DNA of 64,000 nt from Ascarosepion bandense. Its lineage: Eukaryota > Mollusca > Cephalopoda > Sepiida > Sepiidae. The notes under the pieces were generated by a model. That model did no database searches. It had not been told where the DNA came from and saw only the letters and a program-made list of their open reading frames with translations. The DNA lies in contig JBBBDQ010001918.1 in NCBI GenBank assembly GCA_037127315.1, forward strand, positions 1,965,001 to 2,029,000, read 5' to 3'. Positions 1 through 8,887 of this stretch are shown here, in pieces; the stretch's first letter is position 1; each line of letters opens with the position of its first letter. A program made the position numbers and the translations under genes.

Positions 1-307
1 GTTATATATCCATTATATAATATATATATCTGGTGCTTGATGTAATTTATAATCCGAGATATTTGAATTTAAAACGTGTCCCATCATTAAGGAACACCCT
101 ATATTACGAGACAGTATAATTTCGAAGAACTCAAAGGAAAGTACCGAATTGGTTTGACTGCTGTTTACTAGGCATAAGGTCTTGGAGAAAGACGAAATAG
201 AATTGATAAAACACGCATACAGGGCTGAAACTTATGATGACAAAATGAATTCAATGAAAACCTCAGAACAACTACTAATAATTTAAATAAGTTGGTTGGT
301 TTTAATG

Positions 308-648
308 GCATATCAACCTCGGCGGGTCATTTATTGCCAACTAAACTTTTTTTTTATTGCTGGTAATACCTTTTTCTTTCAACAATTTATTGTTGATTTT
401 ATATAAGTTTTGTGTCTAGTAATACTTTTTTCTTTTCAAGTATCAAGATTCATTGGGATTTGTTATTAAGGGTAGGGTCCCCAAGTCCTACCCTGTTATT
501 TAACCCATAACTGGAGGGAAGGGACGGATTAATACCTTTCCCAAGGGTACCAGTGCTTAAGTGAATGCAGGGTATTCAACTGGAATTCGAACTCGGCTCA
601 CCGATTTCTCTTTCCGAGCTGATATCCACTGCACCACAACGCACATCC
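308..648 (-). mobile_element. SINE-A copy with variant tail
   Basis: Read on the minus strand, the copy starts with a tRNA-like head: A-box-like GGTGCAGTGGATATCAGC near 635 and B-box-like GAGTTCGAATTCC near 590. It continues into the body (TAACCCATAACTGGAGGGA on the plus strand near 500). The tail differs from most copies: it runs through T-rich sequence to a 'tatcaacctcggcgggtca' end at 310-330, similar to the tail of the 5S composite SINE-D. It therefore looks like a tail exchange between families. No protein is encoded. Confidence 0.75.
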
Positions 649-989
649 GTCACTAAACGCTTACAGCATCATATTTAAATACCTGGTATTTAAATAAGAT
701 AACCTCGCCAGATCTACTTTCGATAAGCAGATTCAGCCAAATTACAATTAACGGTAGATAAAATACTAATGGCGATCCGCTTGTCCAAGGAGGCCTGAAG
801 TAAACTTGTCAAAATATTCTGTCGAGATTCCATCACTATTTTAGTCAATTAGACTTGTTTTATTGGGTAAACTGTTTTCGTTGTCTACCCCCAGGATTGT
901 GGACCATATAAACGGTAGTCAAGACCTAATATTAATCTTTCTAAATGGCAGTGAATGCTGTACAATCTCTTGAAAAGTTTAAAAGGAGA

Positions 990-1290
990 CAGAAAACAGA
1001 AATATGGTTCCACAAATGGATAATGAGAATAACATGAATGAAGCGGGTAGGCAACGAAAAAGTATTCAGAAAAATTGAAACGAAAAGGAGAGCTGAAATT
1101 ATCTGGGCGTACGAGGAAGGACGGCTTGGAAAATTTGACACTTACAGGATATAGTGAACTGGAGATCGACAGGGAGAGCCATCTAGATAAGAAGTTTGTG
1201 TAAGTGGATGGCAGAACAAAGATTGGGTGGTGCTTCTCAACTGGTGCACCCGGGACACACTAATGCAACCTGAAAGGTATCCGAGTTCGC
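990..1290 (+). pseudogene. Decayed LINE ORF C-terminus (FLGH type)
   Basis: Conceptual translation in shifting frames gives fragments such as WFHKWIMRI, EAGRQR, GRTAWKI and VSGWQNKDWV. These align in order with the better-kept copies at 62.2 kb and 25.1 kb (WFYKKMLRISWIEHV, GLENMILTGQIE, SRWMTEQ). Several frameshifts and stops are present, so this is a dead relic of a non-LTR retrotransposon reverse-transcriptase C-terminal region. Confidence 0.55.
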
Positions 1291-1514
1291 CCCAAGTTAA
1301 CATAAGTGTAATTTATGAATTATATATTTTAATTTTTTTTTTTTTAAGAAACATTAATCACACAAGCTCCATACTTAAGTAAAGTTTTGCCATTTTAAAT
1401 TTTAAACTAGGTTTTTAAATTCTTTTATCTTTTTGAAGGAGTGGATAATCTTCCTCGAGACATAACATCATAAGGTCTAACATTAAAAAAAACTTCTAAA
1501 GCACAGGTTCACAA

Positions 1515-1785
1515 AGTCAGTTAAATGCCATACACTTGGGTGATCATGTCCTGAAATAGACATGACTGACTGGGCAGGAGATTTTTCTCGTAGTAGGTTG
1601 CTGTTGCATTAGGCTGGTTGTCAACCAAGGCTATAGAATCCAATCTGTCCTGATATTTAACCCATAGCTGCAGGGAGACTACGAAAAGTAATGGCAACCT
1701 CATGCGGGAAAACCTTCTGCCAGTCTGTCTTTGTAGACATGATCGCCCAAGAATGTATCACGTATGGCATTTAACCGACTAACCA
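1515..1785. repeat. Head-to-head pair of SINE-A tails (inverted repeat)
   Basis: 1515-1677 is a SINE-A tail/body in minus orientation (AAATGCCATACACTTGGGTG, then CAACCAAGGCTATAGAATCC). From 1680 the same tail appears in plus orientation (GTAATGGCAACCTCATGCGG, CACGTATGGCATTTAACCGA). Neither half has a tRNA-like head. The two arms form a large imperfect palindrome of about 130 bp each. Confidence 0.7.
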
Positions 1786-2030
1786 TGATAAAAGAATTGA
1801 ATAGCAGGATAGATTAGGTTCTGTAGCCTTGGTTGGCAACTAGTCTTTCGTAGAAAGTAATGGAAACTTATTGCAGGAAAAGTTTCTGCCAGTCAGTCAT
1901 GTTTCTTTCCAGACATGATTGTCTAAGCGTGTGTCACATAACACTTGAAGTGTCTGCAGTGATTTAGGTGAGGAAGATGAGGAGAGACATGATCGCCTAA
2001 GCGTGTATCACATGTGGCACTTATACACTT
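1786..2030 (+). repeat. Further SINE-A tail fragments, plus strand
   Basis: 1786-1950 repeats the SINE-A 3' half (GAATAGCAGGATAGATTAGG, CCTTGGTTGGCAACTAGTC, CAGTCAGTCATG). 1965-2030 is a shorter piece beginning GTGAGGAAGATGAGGAG and ending ATCACATGTGGCACTTATAC. That short piece is the same unit that is tandemly repeated at 13.63-13.87 kb. Confidence 0.65.
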
Positions 2031-2419
2031 GTCAAGCAGACGAAGCTTTATCCGAAAAACTCAGAAAAACAAACTTAGCTGACAGTTTTATTGAATTTTA
2101 AGATTACAGGCGTCTGTTTAGTAAACAAAGCCGACTAAACGTATGACTTAAGTAGTAAGTATGCAAATATTTAAACCTTTTGTACTTAAATTTAATTGCC
2201 ATTTTGTGTGCTTACTACATTCATCATTTGATAGTGAGTTTCTCATTTTTCTCGCTATTTTTCGTTCAAAATTACATTTGTGTAGGAACTTATCACTTAT
2301 TCTCACTCACGATAAAATGGAATCAGTTGATGCCAATTTGTAACAAGATATCAACGTGCCAGTGGTTAAAAGTATGTATTGCGTTTCATTGTAACATACA
2401 AAGTGATTCGAAAGAGACA

Positions 2420-2625
2420 CGGGCCGATTAACGGATAGACAGGCCGATAGACGGAACGTAAGACGAACCGCGAGACGGAACGTTAGACAAGCAGATACAG
2501 ACCTATAGACGAAACGTTAGACCTATCGAGAAACCGACAGTTAGACAGACTGACAGACCAATAGACAAGCTGACAGACAGGTCGATAGACAATCCGGCAG
2601 ACCGATAGACGAATGATAAACACAT
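2420..2625. repeat. Degenerate GACA/GATA-type tandem repeat
   Basis: About 200 bp of imperfect gatagac/gttagac/gaacg units (for example ACGGAACGTTAGAC and AGACAGGTCGATAGAC). It resembles an old, diverged version of the 32-bp minisatellite at 23.7 kb and of the GATA arrays elsewhere. No coding signal. Confidence 0.65.
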
Positions 2626-2879
2626 TGAGATAATGAAAACAGACTTGAAAAAGATCGATTGACTGAGTGTGATAGATAACAGAACAGAGCAGAACGCTTT
2701 TGAGATTTAATGATATAGAACAATAAAATCATGTTATTGAGATCGAAAAGAGATATGTAATTGAGATTCTAACGTCCTCACTTTACAACGATTTATTAAA
2801 GTAATAAATAAAATCATTAAATTCGAAAGAGAGAAAAAACACAGAAAGGGGATTTTTTTTTTTGTTACAGTAAGATTCA

Positions 2880-3330
2880 CCTGTACAAAGCCCTGGGACC
2901 AGTCGGGGTAGTTAAGTTGAGGGTTAGTTTATATAGATAGAAAGGGAAGATAACGATTGACTCTAAACTTGAATAGGTTACGATTGTAGTGATCGGGGAA
3001 TCATCCTTTTGTTAGTTGGTTCCATGGAGAGATTTTAAAAACTGGCTAGCTTCTTTAAGATGGCCACTCGAGGTAAAGGGTTACGTTAAGGGTTAGTTTA
3101 TATGGATAGGAGAGGAAGGTAACGGTTGACTTTAGACTTGAATAGGGTAAGATTGTAGTGATCGGGGAATCATGCTTTTTTGTTTGAGTCTGTTCCACAA
3201 AGATTTTAAAGACTGGGTAGCTTTATTTCTTACAGTAAGGATGCCACTCGAGGTAGTGGGTTACGTTAAGGGTTAGTTTATATGGATAGGAGAGGAAGGT
3301 AACGGTTGACTCTGGATATGGTAACGGTCC
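2880..3330. repeat. Tandem repeat, unit about 170-180 bp, 2.5 copies
   Basis: The segment GGGTTAGTTTATAT recurs at about 2921, 3090 and 3270. It is followed each time by similar sequence (AACGGTTGACT, GATCGGGGAATCAT, AGATTTTAAA). Copies two and three also share GCCACTCGAGGTA. Spacing is about 169 and 180 bp, so this is a short satellite-like tandem array. No ORF is conserved across units. Confidence 0.8.
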
Positions 3331-3778
3331 ATTTTCCGTTTGATCTGGAAAGGGAGAGGATAGATGATGGAGCCAGGTGCTTAGTCTCAAAATCACCCGA
3401 ATGTCTAGGATGAAACATTTTTTTTATGATTATTAATTTATTTTTAACTTTTTTTTTTCTTAAAATTCTTTTTATACTCTACAACAAAAATTAGACAGGC
3501 TCTGAGAGAAATCAATAGCCTTTGGCTAAATTTGATTATCTATCTTTCATCCATTTTTTAATTTTTTTTTTTTTTGTCGGTGGCTACTAATTTTTTTGCT
3601 ATTTAAGTTGCTGACTTAATGGTCGCAGATTGTAAACACGACCTGAGTGTTGCGATAAACAATTAAGAGTGGGGAGCGAAAATAAGATGAAAGAAAAATT
3701 AGTCAATTAACAAAAGTGCCTCAGGAAATGCCAAACTGGGTGGCATAATCACCCACCTCCACTTCGATAGCAGCTGAG

Positions 3779-3930
3779 AATATATATATATATATTAGTC
3801 ATCCACATACAAGCCCGTTTCGCTGTATCACAGTTCATCAGTGTGGCTAGACATATCCACTTGCTTCTGGCCGGGATCGAAACTAGACCGATTTGGTGTC
3901 AGTCGGAGCCTACTCCCTAAGCCATCAGCG
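3779..3930 (-). mobile_element. SINE-H copy 1: tRNA-derived SINE with hammerhead ribozyme
   Basis: On the minus strand a tRNA-like head (A-box-like GGCTTAGGGAGTAGGC near 3910; B-box-like region GGTCTAGTTTCGATCC near 3880) runs directly into a hammerhead core and then into a (TA)n tail at 3779-3795. A split Pol III promoter followed by a ribozyme is the architecture seen here. Schistosome Sm-alpha SINE-like repeats are a known precedent for Pol III elements with hammerheads. The head is more diverged than in copies 2 and 3. Confidence 0.75.
3798..3853 (-). ncRNA. Hammerhead ribozyme, SINE-H copy 1
   Basis: Minus-strand order: stem I 5' strand CCACA (3846-3842), core CTGATGA (3841-3835), stem II region of 13 nt (3834-3822: CTGT/ACAG four pairs around loop GAT, with the closing pair mismatched A/C), core GAAA (3821-3818), short stem III (3817-3808), then stem I 3' strand TGTGG (3807-3803). 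Predicted cleavage is between 3808 and 3807. All core positions are present. The A/C mismatch at the base of stem II may weaken activity. Confidence 0.75.
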
Positions 3931-4185
3931 CATATTGCTGGAATTTTCAAAACAAGTTTGTTTGTTTTTTGCCTTTTTATAAATTTATAGAATATTTATT
4001 TATTTATTTTTTTGGTGGGTAGGTGTAGATAGAAAGGACAGTAGGGTTTATATGCCATTTGGTTGTTATACTCTGCAACATTTTTCAGGCGTGTGTCGGT
4101 CCAGGTAAACCTTAAAGATATTTCGAACTGAAATCTAACCTTTAAGTTTACTAGGGTAGATTGTAAAACGTCTCGGGTTTCACTG

Positions 4186-4305
4186 GATCAACAGACACCT
4201 GAAAAATATCGGATGCTACAACGGCGGAAACGTTGTCACAACAAAGATGAGGACATTAGTAAAACTGCAAATAATGATAAATCCATACTTCAGAAATTTA
4301 GCTAT
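4186..4305 (+). repeat. Repeat R copy (hairpin GAAACG family)
   Basis: CACCTGAAAAATATCGGATG, then ACAACGGCGGAAACGTTGTC, then CAAAGATGAGGACATTAGTA and a TCAGAAATTTAGC end. The same order of words occurs at 15.42, 8.53, 61.58 and 63.42 kb. It is a dispersed repeat with a GC-rich hairpin before GAAACG. Its transposon class is not recognised. Confidence 0.6.
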
Positions 4306-4608
4306 AAGTTAAATATAAATTACTAGATTTTGTTTACAAAAAGACAAATAACAAAATAAGTTTTATATGAATAGCTGACTTTTCTTATCATTAAAGAAAA
4401 TGCGATAGTAAAGATAATGTGCCCTCCGGTAATTTTTAAAAGTTTTCTCGGGTATGCAGGACGATAGACGAAAGAAATACCGTTTAAAATAAAACGGAAC
4501 GTCAATATAAATACGGGTATCCACTAAAAATAACATTTACAGCTATAAAAATATGCCGAATTAAAAAATAAAATCCTTTTGAATTCTTTGGAATATATTA
4601 TTGTTGTT

Positions 4609-4700
4609 TTTTTTTAATCATATCACCCCGATCAAGGCGGTAGCGCCAATAATGTGCAGGAGGCTATGTAAGAGTGAAAAGAGAAAGCCGGAAACCACAT
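4609..4700 (+). repeat. LINE 3'-end-like fragment
   Basis: TTTAATCATATCACCCCGAT and the following AAGG match the sequence just after the LINE C-terminal relic at 62.82 kb (AATCATATCGCCCCAAGCAA), and a weaker copy lies at 61.16 kb. It is probably a shared LINE 3' untranslated end. No coding part is present here. Confidence 0.45.
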
Positions 4701-4780
4701 CCTAAACAGGAAACAAGGGATGATCCTATACAATAGACGTAGGTGGAGTGTGAACCGGGCGATAGTTTAGTTTATCTATT

Positions 4781-4829
4781 GTCATCCGCAGACAGATCTG
4801 TTTCGCCGTATCACAGCTCATCAGTACGG
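4781..4829 (-). ncRNA. Hammerhead ribozyme, SINE-H copy 2
   Basis: Minus strand: stem I CCGTA (4829-4825), CTGATGA (4824-4818), stem II GCTGT-GAT-ACGGC (4817-4805, five pairs, one a G-U), GAAA (4804-4801), stem III with A15.1-U16.1 and C-G pairs (4800-4791, CAGATCTGTC), and stem I 3' strand TGCGG (4790-4786). Predicted cleavage is after the C at 4791. All invariant core positions of a type I hammerhead are present. Confidence 0.85.
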
Positions 4830-4915
4830 TTAGACTCCGATTGCTTTTTTACCCAGGATTAAAACCCGACCGAAATGGCATCAGTCGGCGACTCTACCCC
4901 TGGGCTATGGGCGTT
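4781..4915 (-). mobile_element. SINE-H copy 2: tRNA-derived SINE with hammerhead ribozyme
   Basis: Minus strand: head GCCCATAGCCCAGGGGTAGA (A box), then GGTCGGGTTTTAATCCTGGG (B box), then a spacer of about 25 nt and the hammerhead at 4781-4829. The copy ends at GCGGATGAC with no TA tail. The head is strikingly tRNA-like (TAGCCCAGGGGTAGAG compared with the usual TRGCNNAGNGG). Confidence 0.85.
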
Positions 4916-5094
4916 CGGTGGAAGTAGGCAGACTTTTTTTAGCGCATATCATTATACGCGCCCAATAGATTTCGTTTGATTAAAGACAGAATATCTACTC
5001 AAATACGAGTATCGAGTAAAAATAATGTTCAAACAAATAATTTCAATATGTCGGTTGTTAAAAAACCATTTCGTTAATCTTCGGAATTTTTCGT

Positions 5095-5107
5095 AACACA
5101 CACACAC

Positions 5108-5205
<98 letters not shown>
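5095..5205. repeat. Compound (CA)/(TA)/(GT)/(TA)/(CA) microsatellite
   Basis: About 110 bp of alternating purine-pyrimidine dinucleotides: ACACAC, then (TA)n, (GT)n, (TA)n and ACACAC. The composite is nearly self-complementary and could form Z-DNA or a cruciform. Confidence 0.95.
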
Positions 5206-5239
5206 TAATAATAAACTAAACATGGAATTTGTCCCTTAC

Positions 5240-5328
5240 CAGTAGCTCAATTTGAGTTTCATGCGTGATGTAATCAACCAGCACCTGATGATTGTCACGC
5301 GTTTGAAACTCAGAGTTGTGCTACCTGT
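5240..5328. repeat. Foldback element containing a hammerhead-like core
   Basis: Left arm (5242-5284: AGTAGCTCA, TGAGTTTCATGCGTGAT) is complementary, with mismatches, to the right arm (5285-5326: TCACGCGTTTGAAACTCAGA, GTGCTACCT). Within it, on the plus strand, stem I AGCAC (5280-5284), CTGATGA (5285-5291), 13 nt (5292-5304), GAAA (5305-5308), a short stem III, and GTGCT (5318-5322) sit in hammerhead order. Stem II is not convincingly paired, so the ribozyme reading is tentative. Confidence 0.6.
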
Positions 5329-5737
5329 AAGAAACAAAATGTATGTAGTATAAATTTTAGCACTGTTTTTATATTACAAGCACTGAATGAGCGATGCCCT
5401 ACAACCAGAGAGGCTAAGTTCGACTGGGAGTCCTCTTGTGATTATCAACATCTTTATCAACATCTGCTTTTTTCTGACTACATTACAATTGTACCAAGCA
5501 TAACTGAGGGATGAAAAATTTTAACGGATTTTGACATTATCTTGATCTTTTTATTTTGTTCAAATGAGCTGTTCAAAAGAGCTGTTTGCTCTGTTGTCTC
5601 GAGAAAATACCATATAAAATTCACTATTTTTTTTAATGTGTTAAAATTATGCAACTTTTTAATAAGAAAACTGAAGTTGATGTTAAAAAATCGCCGCAAT
5701 CATTTATTATGACGTGTCTAATTTCTATTTAGATTAG

Positions 5738-5998
5738 TCAGTCAGTCAAGTGCCATACGTGAAAGAAAGAAGACATGACTGACTGGGCAGAGGATTATCC
5801 CGCAGTAGGTTGCCATTGCTTTCTGCGGTAGACTGGTTGCCGACCAAGGCTATAGAACCCAGTCTGTCCTGCTATTTAACCCATAACTGGAAGTGTATTT
5901 GCGCGTAAGTGAATACAATGGATTCAACTGGAATTCGAACTCGGCTCCCCGGTTTTTCGTTCCGAGCCGATATCCACTGTACCACAACGCACATCCTA
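5738..5998 (-). mobile_element. SINE-A, near full length
   Basis: Minus strand: head from GTTGTGGTACAGTGGATATC (A-box-like, near 5985) with B box GAGTTCGAATTCC near 5935. The body follows (CCAGTTATGGGTTAAATAGC, CCTTGGTCGGCAACCAGTC), ending in the CAGTCAGTCATG tail. Internal losses: the CCCTTGGGAAAGGTATTAAT block is shortened and the tail hairpin is damaged. Transcription would rely on the internal Pol III promoter. Confidence 0.85.
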
Positions 5999-6357
5999 GA
6001 AAATAAATACTAAGTATCTATTTAGATACTTGGTATTTATTTTCAATGTTTCTAACCGAAATTTTCACCTATATGGCATATGATCTATACACAATTAGGT
6101 TACAATAAAATCTGGATTTTATATGGATTTTAGCTTACGAAATTGAGATTTGGCGGGAACCCACGAGACCCTTTCACCGAATTCGTATAATATAAAAAAG
6201 TCATAAATTATTCTTTTTTTCATAAAAGAACAACTCCAAATTCTAAAAACGACAAAAAGCTGCCTTTCACTAGACGAATATCCGTTAAGAAAACTGAAAC
6301 CGTTGTAAAAGGGCTGCCTGTTGTATATGAAGATGCGTTCTCAAGCCGCCCGCTCGT

Positions 6358-6360
<3 letters not shown>

Positions 6361-6423
<63 letters not shown>
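6361..6423. repeat. (GT)n microsatellite
   Basis: Uninterrupted GT run of about 63 bp. Low-complexity (TH)n open frames on the reverse strand are artefacts. Confidence 0.98.
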
Positions 6424-6428
<5 letters not shown>

Positions 6429-6650
6429 TCTTTCGGGATAGGATAATAATTATCAAATGGAATAAGCAGGTTGGAACTCCGACTGAGGAGCCTTGAGTTC
6501 CGTATCTGCTTGTTCCCGCGTTGTAATCAACTTAACAAAAACTGTTAATGTGACGCCATGACTCAATCACAGAGAAAAACTGTGTGAATGTATGCGTGTG
6601 AGTACATTTTTTTCCACTGGACACTTAAGCAAGCCACTTTCTTTATACTA

Positions 6651-6779
6651 TGGCATTGTGTAATGGTTAGCAAGCTTGTCTCACTAGAACCTATTACAGC
6701 TGAGTAGTGAGTACAAACCTCAATGAGTACCCACTATTTTGGCTGGCCTTCTGCCACATATAAACGGCGCTTAGAAAAA
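6651..6779 (+). mobile_element. SINE-B copy, diverged
   Basis: A box in TGTGTAATGGTTAGCAAGC (6657-6675), weak B box around GTGAGTACAAACCTCAATG, then a GGCCTTCTGCCACATATAAA tail. It aligns with the next copy at 6793 and with the well-preserved minus-strand copy at 55.13 kb. The two copies here are tandem with about 13 bp between them. Confidence 0.75.
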
Positions 6780-6792
6780 CAATTGTGAACGT

Positions 6793-6917
6793 TGATGTGG
6801 TGTAATGGTTAGCATCCTTGTCTCGCTAGAACTTATTACGACCGATTTGTGAGTCCGATTCTCACTGCGTGCCCCATACATTTGGTCTTGTGCCAAATCT
6901 AAGCGACGATTAGAAAA
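6793..6917 (+). mobile_element. SINE-B copy
   Basis: Plus strand: GATGTGGTGTAATGGTTAGC (A box) and GTGAGTCCGATTCTCACTGC (B box, close to GGTTCGATTCC), then TTGGTCTTGTGCCAAATCTA in the tail. tRNA-derived, apparently Glu/Asp-like in the head, with no intact cloverleaf. Confidence 0.8.
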
Positions 6918-7021
6918 TTAACTTCCGATACCATTTTTACCTGTCCAGGAAATAGTAGTATTGACGGGATTCAAAAGGTGGGGAGGTACGACCGTTCGCA
7001 GAACAAATCCTTTAATTTTCA

Positions 7022-7073
7022 TTTCGATTTATATTATGAGAGGGGGAGATGGGGAAAAGAAGAGAGGGAATGT

Positions 7074-7108
<35 letters not shown>

Positions 7109-7560
7109 AGAGTAAAAAAAGAGAAGAGTAAAAAAAGTAAAAAAAAAAGAAGAGTAAAAAAAAGAGAAGAGTAAAAAAAAAGAGAAGAGTAAAAAAAAAG
7201 AGAAGAGTAAAAAAAAAGAGAAGAGTAAAAAAAAAGAGAAGAGTAAAAAAAAAGAGAAGAGTAAAAAAAAGAGAAGAGTAAAAAAAGAGAAGAGTAAAAA
7301 AAGAGAAGAGTAAAAAAAGAGAAGAGTAAAAAAAGAGAAGAGTAAAAAAGAGAGATGATGAGAGAAAAACTGTGCGTGTGTGTGTGTGTGTGTGTGCGTG
7401 TGTGCGTGTGTATATAAAGAAAGACGGAGGGAGAGAGGGAGAGAGAAAAGGGAAAAAAGAAAAGCGAGTGAAATGGAGAGAGAGAGAGAAAAAAAGAGAT
7501 GCAGAGGGAAAAGAGAGAGAAAGAAAAAAAGAAATAGAGATGGAAAGAGTGACAAAGAAT
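7022..7560. repeat. Purine-rich tandem repeat (GAGAAGAGTAAAAA)n with (GA)n and (GT)n
   Basis: 7079-7104 is (GA)n. 7105-7350 is a minisatellite of about 15-17 bp (AAAAAAAGAGAAGAGT), with A-run length varying between units. 7376-7412 is (GT)n. 7425-7550 is mixed GA-rich sequence. The plus strand is over 90% purine for most of 500 bp and could form a triplex. Serine/leucine/phenylalanine-rich reverse frames are artefacts. Confidence 0.92.
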
Positions 7561-8305
7561 ATTCCTAATTTGATAAAGAATAGCAGTATAAAAGACGTAT
7601 GCGCGATATCTGTACCAAAGATGGAATCAGCGATCGGCGTTCAAATAACGAGCTAGCCTGTTGTGTCCACTTCCGCACAAATACCCTTGAGAAAGGCGTG
7701 GATTCATCTCTTCGGTGCTATGGGTTACATAAACAGCCGAGTAGAATGGTCTCTCTAGCCTCAGGTGCCAACCAGGAAAAAAAAAACTCAATATGCCAAA
7801 CAGTGGAAAAAGCAACGCGTAACAACTATATTTTCCCCAGAATACATACCAATTCCCATATAATAAAAAAGGGAAGTTGTGGAGAGTAATAACCACCCAG
7901 ATCTTGCAGTGACAAAAAGAAAAAACGAGAACTGAGACTGTCCCTAAGACATCTGAATCCGATTATTGAAAACTACATAATTGTTACTCGCATAGCCAAC
8001 CTTGAGAGGAGCCGAATAAATCCATAAAATTATATTACGTGTGCTCGTGTGTACGCGTATATTGTGATCGATCTATAAAACTTTTGAAAGATCGATTAAT
8101 AAATGGATTTCGGTGAAGATCAATAAAATCTAGGAAAAGAAGAAAAAAAGGTGGGGGCAAATATTGGGATACGTGCGATAAACCTGAAAGCGTAAAGTGG
8201 GCGTTTGTTTTCACCGTAGTCATCCTATAGTCAGTAGTAGTCACTTGCGATGTCCAATAATTGCGGCCTTGTAACAAACTGAAGGAAGGAAAAACAAGTC
8301 GGTAA

Positions 8306-8430
8306 GGACACATGGCCCAGTGGATATAGACGTTGGTTAGTTCCAATGACTTGACCCAAAGAGTTGTAAGTTCAATACCAGACTACAGCAGTCGTGAACA
8401 AGTAACTTAGCGAGTCGCGTTAGAGGGCGA
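8306..8430 (+). mobile_element. SINE-C: tRNA-derived SINE-like element
   Basis: CACATGGCCCAGTGGATATA (8309-8328) matches a tRNA A box (TGGCNNAGTGG) well. Downstream, GTAAGTTCAATACCAGAC (8368-8385) is a good B box. The spacing of about 45 nt fits a split Pol III promoter. The rest (AACTTAGCGAGTCGCG and on) is not tRNA-like. It is the only copy recognised in the window. Confidence 0.6.
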
Positions 8431-8527
8431 TACTCATAATTACCAAAAGTAGCTTCACACAATGAGTGATAATGATATACCCTAGTGATCGTAATAGAGG
8501 GTTCGGCTCGAGATTCCTAGCATCTTT

Positions 8528-8640
8528 CCTGAAGAAGGCCGGAGCGTACAACGGCCGAAACGTCGTACAAACGGCAATCAAGATGAGAACAATAGTACGA
8601 ATAATGTAAATAGTGTAAGTTGGTAAAAATCAAGAGAGTA
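8528..8640 (+). repeat. Repeat R copy
   Basis: CCTGAAGAAGGCCGGAGCGT, then ACAACGGCCGAAACGTCGTA, then CAAGATGAGAACAATAG and GTAAATAGTGTAAG. GGCCG and CGGCC form a perfect 5-bp stem immediately before GAAACG. It is the best copy with an upstream CTGAAGA word. It is related to the 63.42 kb copy over its whole length. Confidence 0.7.
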
Positions 8641-8796
8641 GTGTATTTGTATCTATTTGCTACGATATTTCGGCCAAGAATTTGAACAAAAAAGAATTTT
8701 ATTTTAATCTCTCTCTTAGTCTGATAGCGAATTTGTCTATAAACTAAAATATTACAATTGCAGTAACAGCACATTTGAGCAGAACACAAGACACAC

Positions 8797-8800
<4 letters not shown>

Positions 8801-8838
<38 letters not shown>
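8801..8838. repeat. (TA)n tail next to SINE-H copy 3
   Basis: Uninterrupted TA run adjoining the 3' end of the minus-strand SINE-H, in the same position as the TA run in copy 1. It is therefore probably part of the element's tail rather than an independent microsatellite. Confidence 0.9.
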
Positions 8839-8842
<4 letters not shown>

Positions 8843-8887
8843 TCCGCAGACAGATCTGTTTCGCTGTATCACAGCTCATCAGTACGG
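8839..8887 (-). ncRNA. Hammerhead ribozyme, SINE-H copy 3
   Basis: Minus strand: stem I CCGTA (8887-8883), CTGATGA (8882-8876), stem II GCTGT-GAT-ACAGC (8875-8863, five Watson-Crick pairs), GAAA (8862-8859), stem III CAGATCTGTC (8858-8849) with A15.1-U16.1 and C-G pairs, then TGCGG (8848-8844). Predicted cleavage lies between 8849 and 8848. No core residue deviates. Of the three copies, this is the one most likely to self-cleave. Confidence 0.88.

Noticed and set aside
4870..4915. Functional tRNA genes at the SINE-H heads
   Set aside because: A and B boxes are present, but no complete acceptor stem or anticodon arm can be formed, and the 3' half is replaced by the hammerhead.
7034..7555. 173-codon reverse frame rich in L, F, S
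   Set aside because: Lies wholly in purine-rich low-complexity DNA.
7372..7889. Small plus-strand proteins beginning in the (GT)n tract
   Set aside because: Poly-CV starts come from the microsatellite; overlapping alternative frames are equally open.
8528..8570. Repeat R as a hammerhead ribozyme
   Set aside because: CTGAAGA, a perfect 5-bp stem and GAAACGTC are suggestive, but an extra A sits before stem II, stem I cannot be formed with the flanks, and other copies lack CTGANGA. Kept only as a repeat family.
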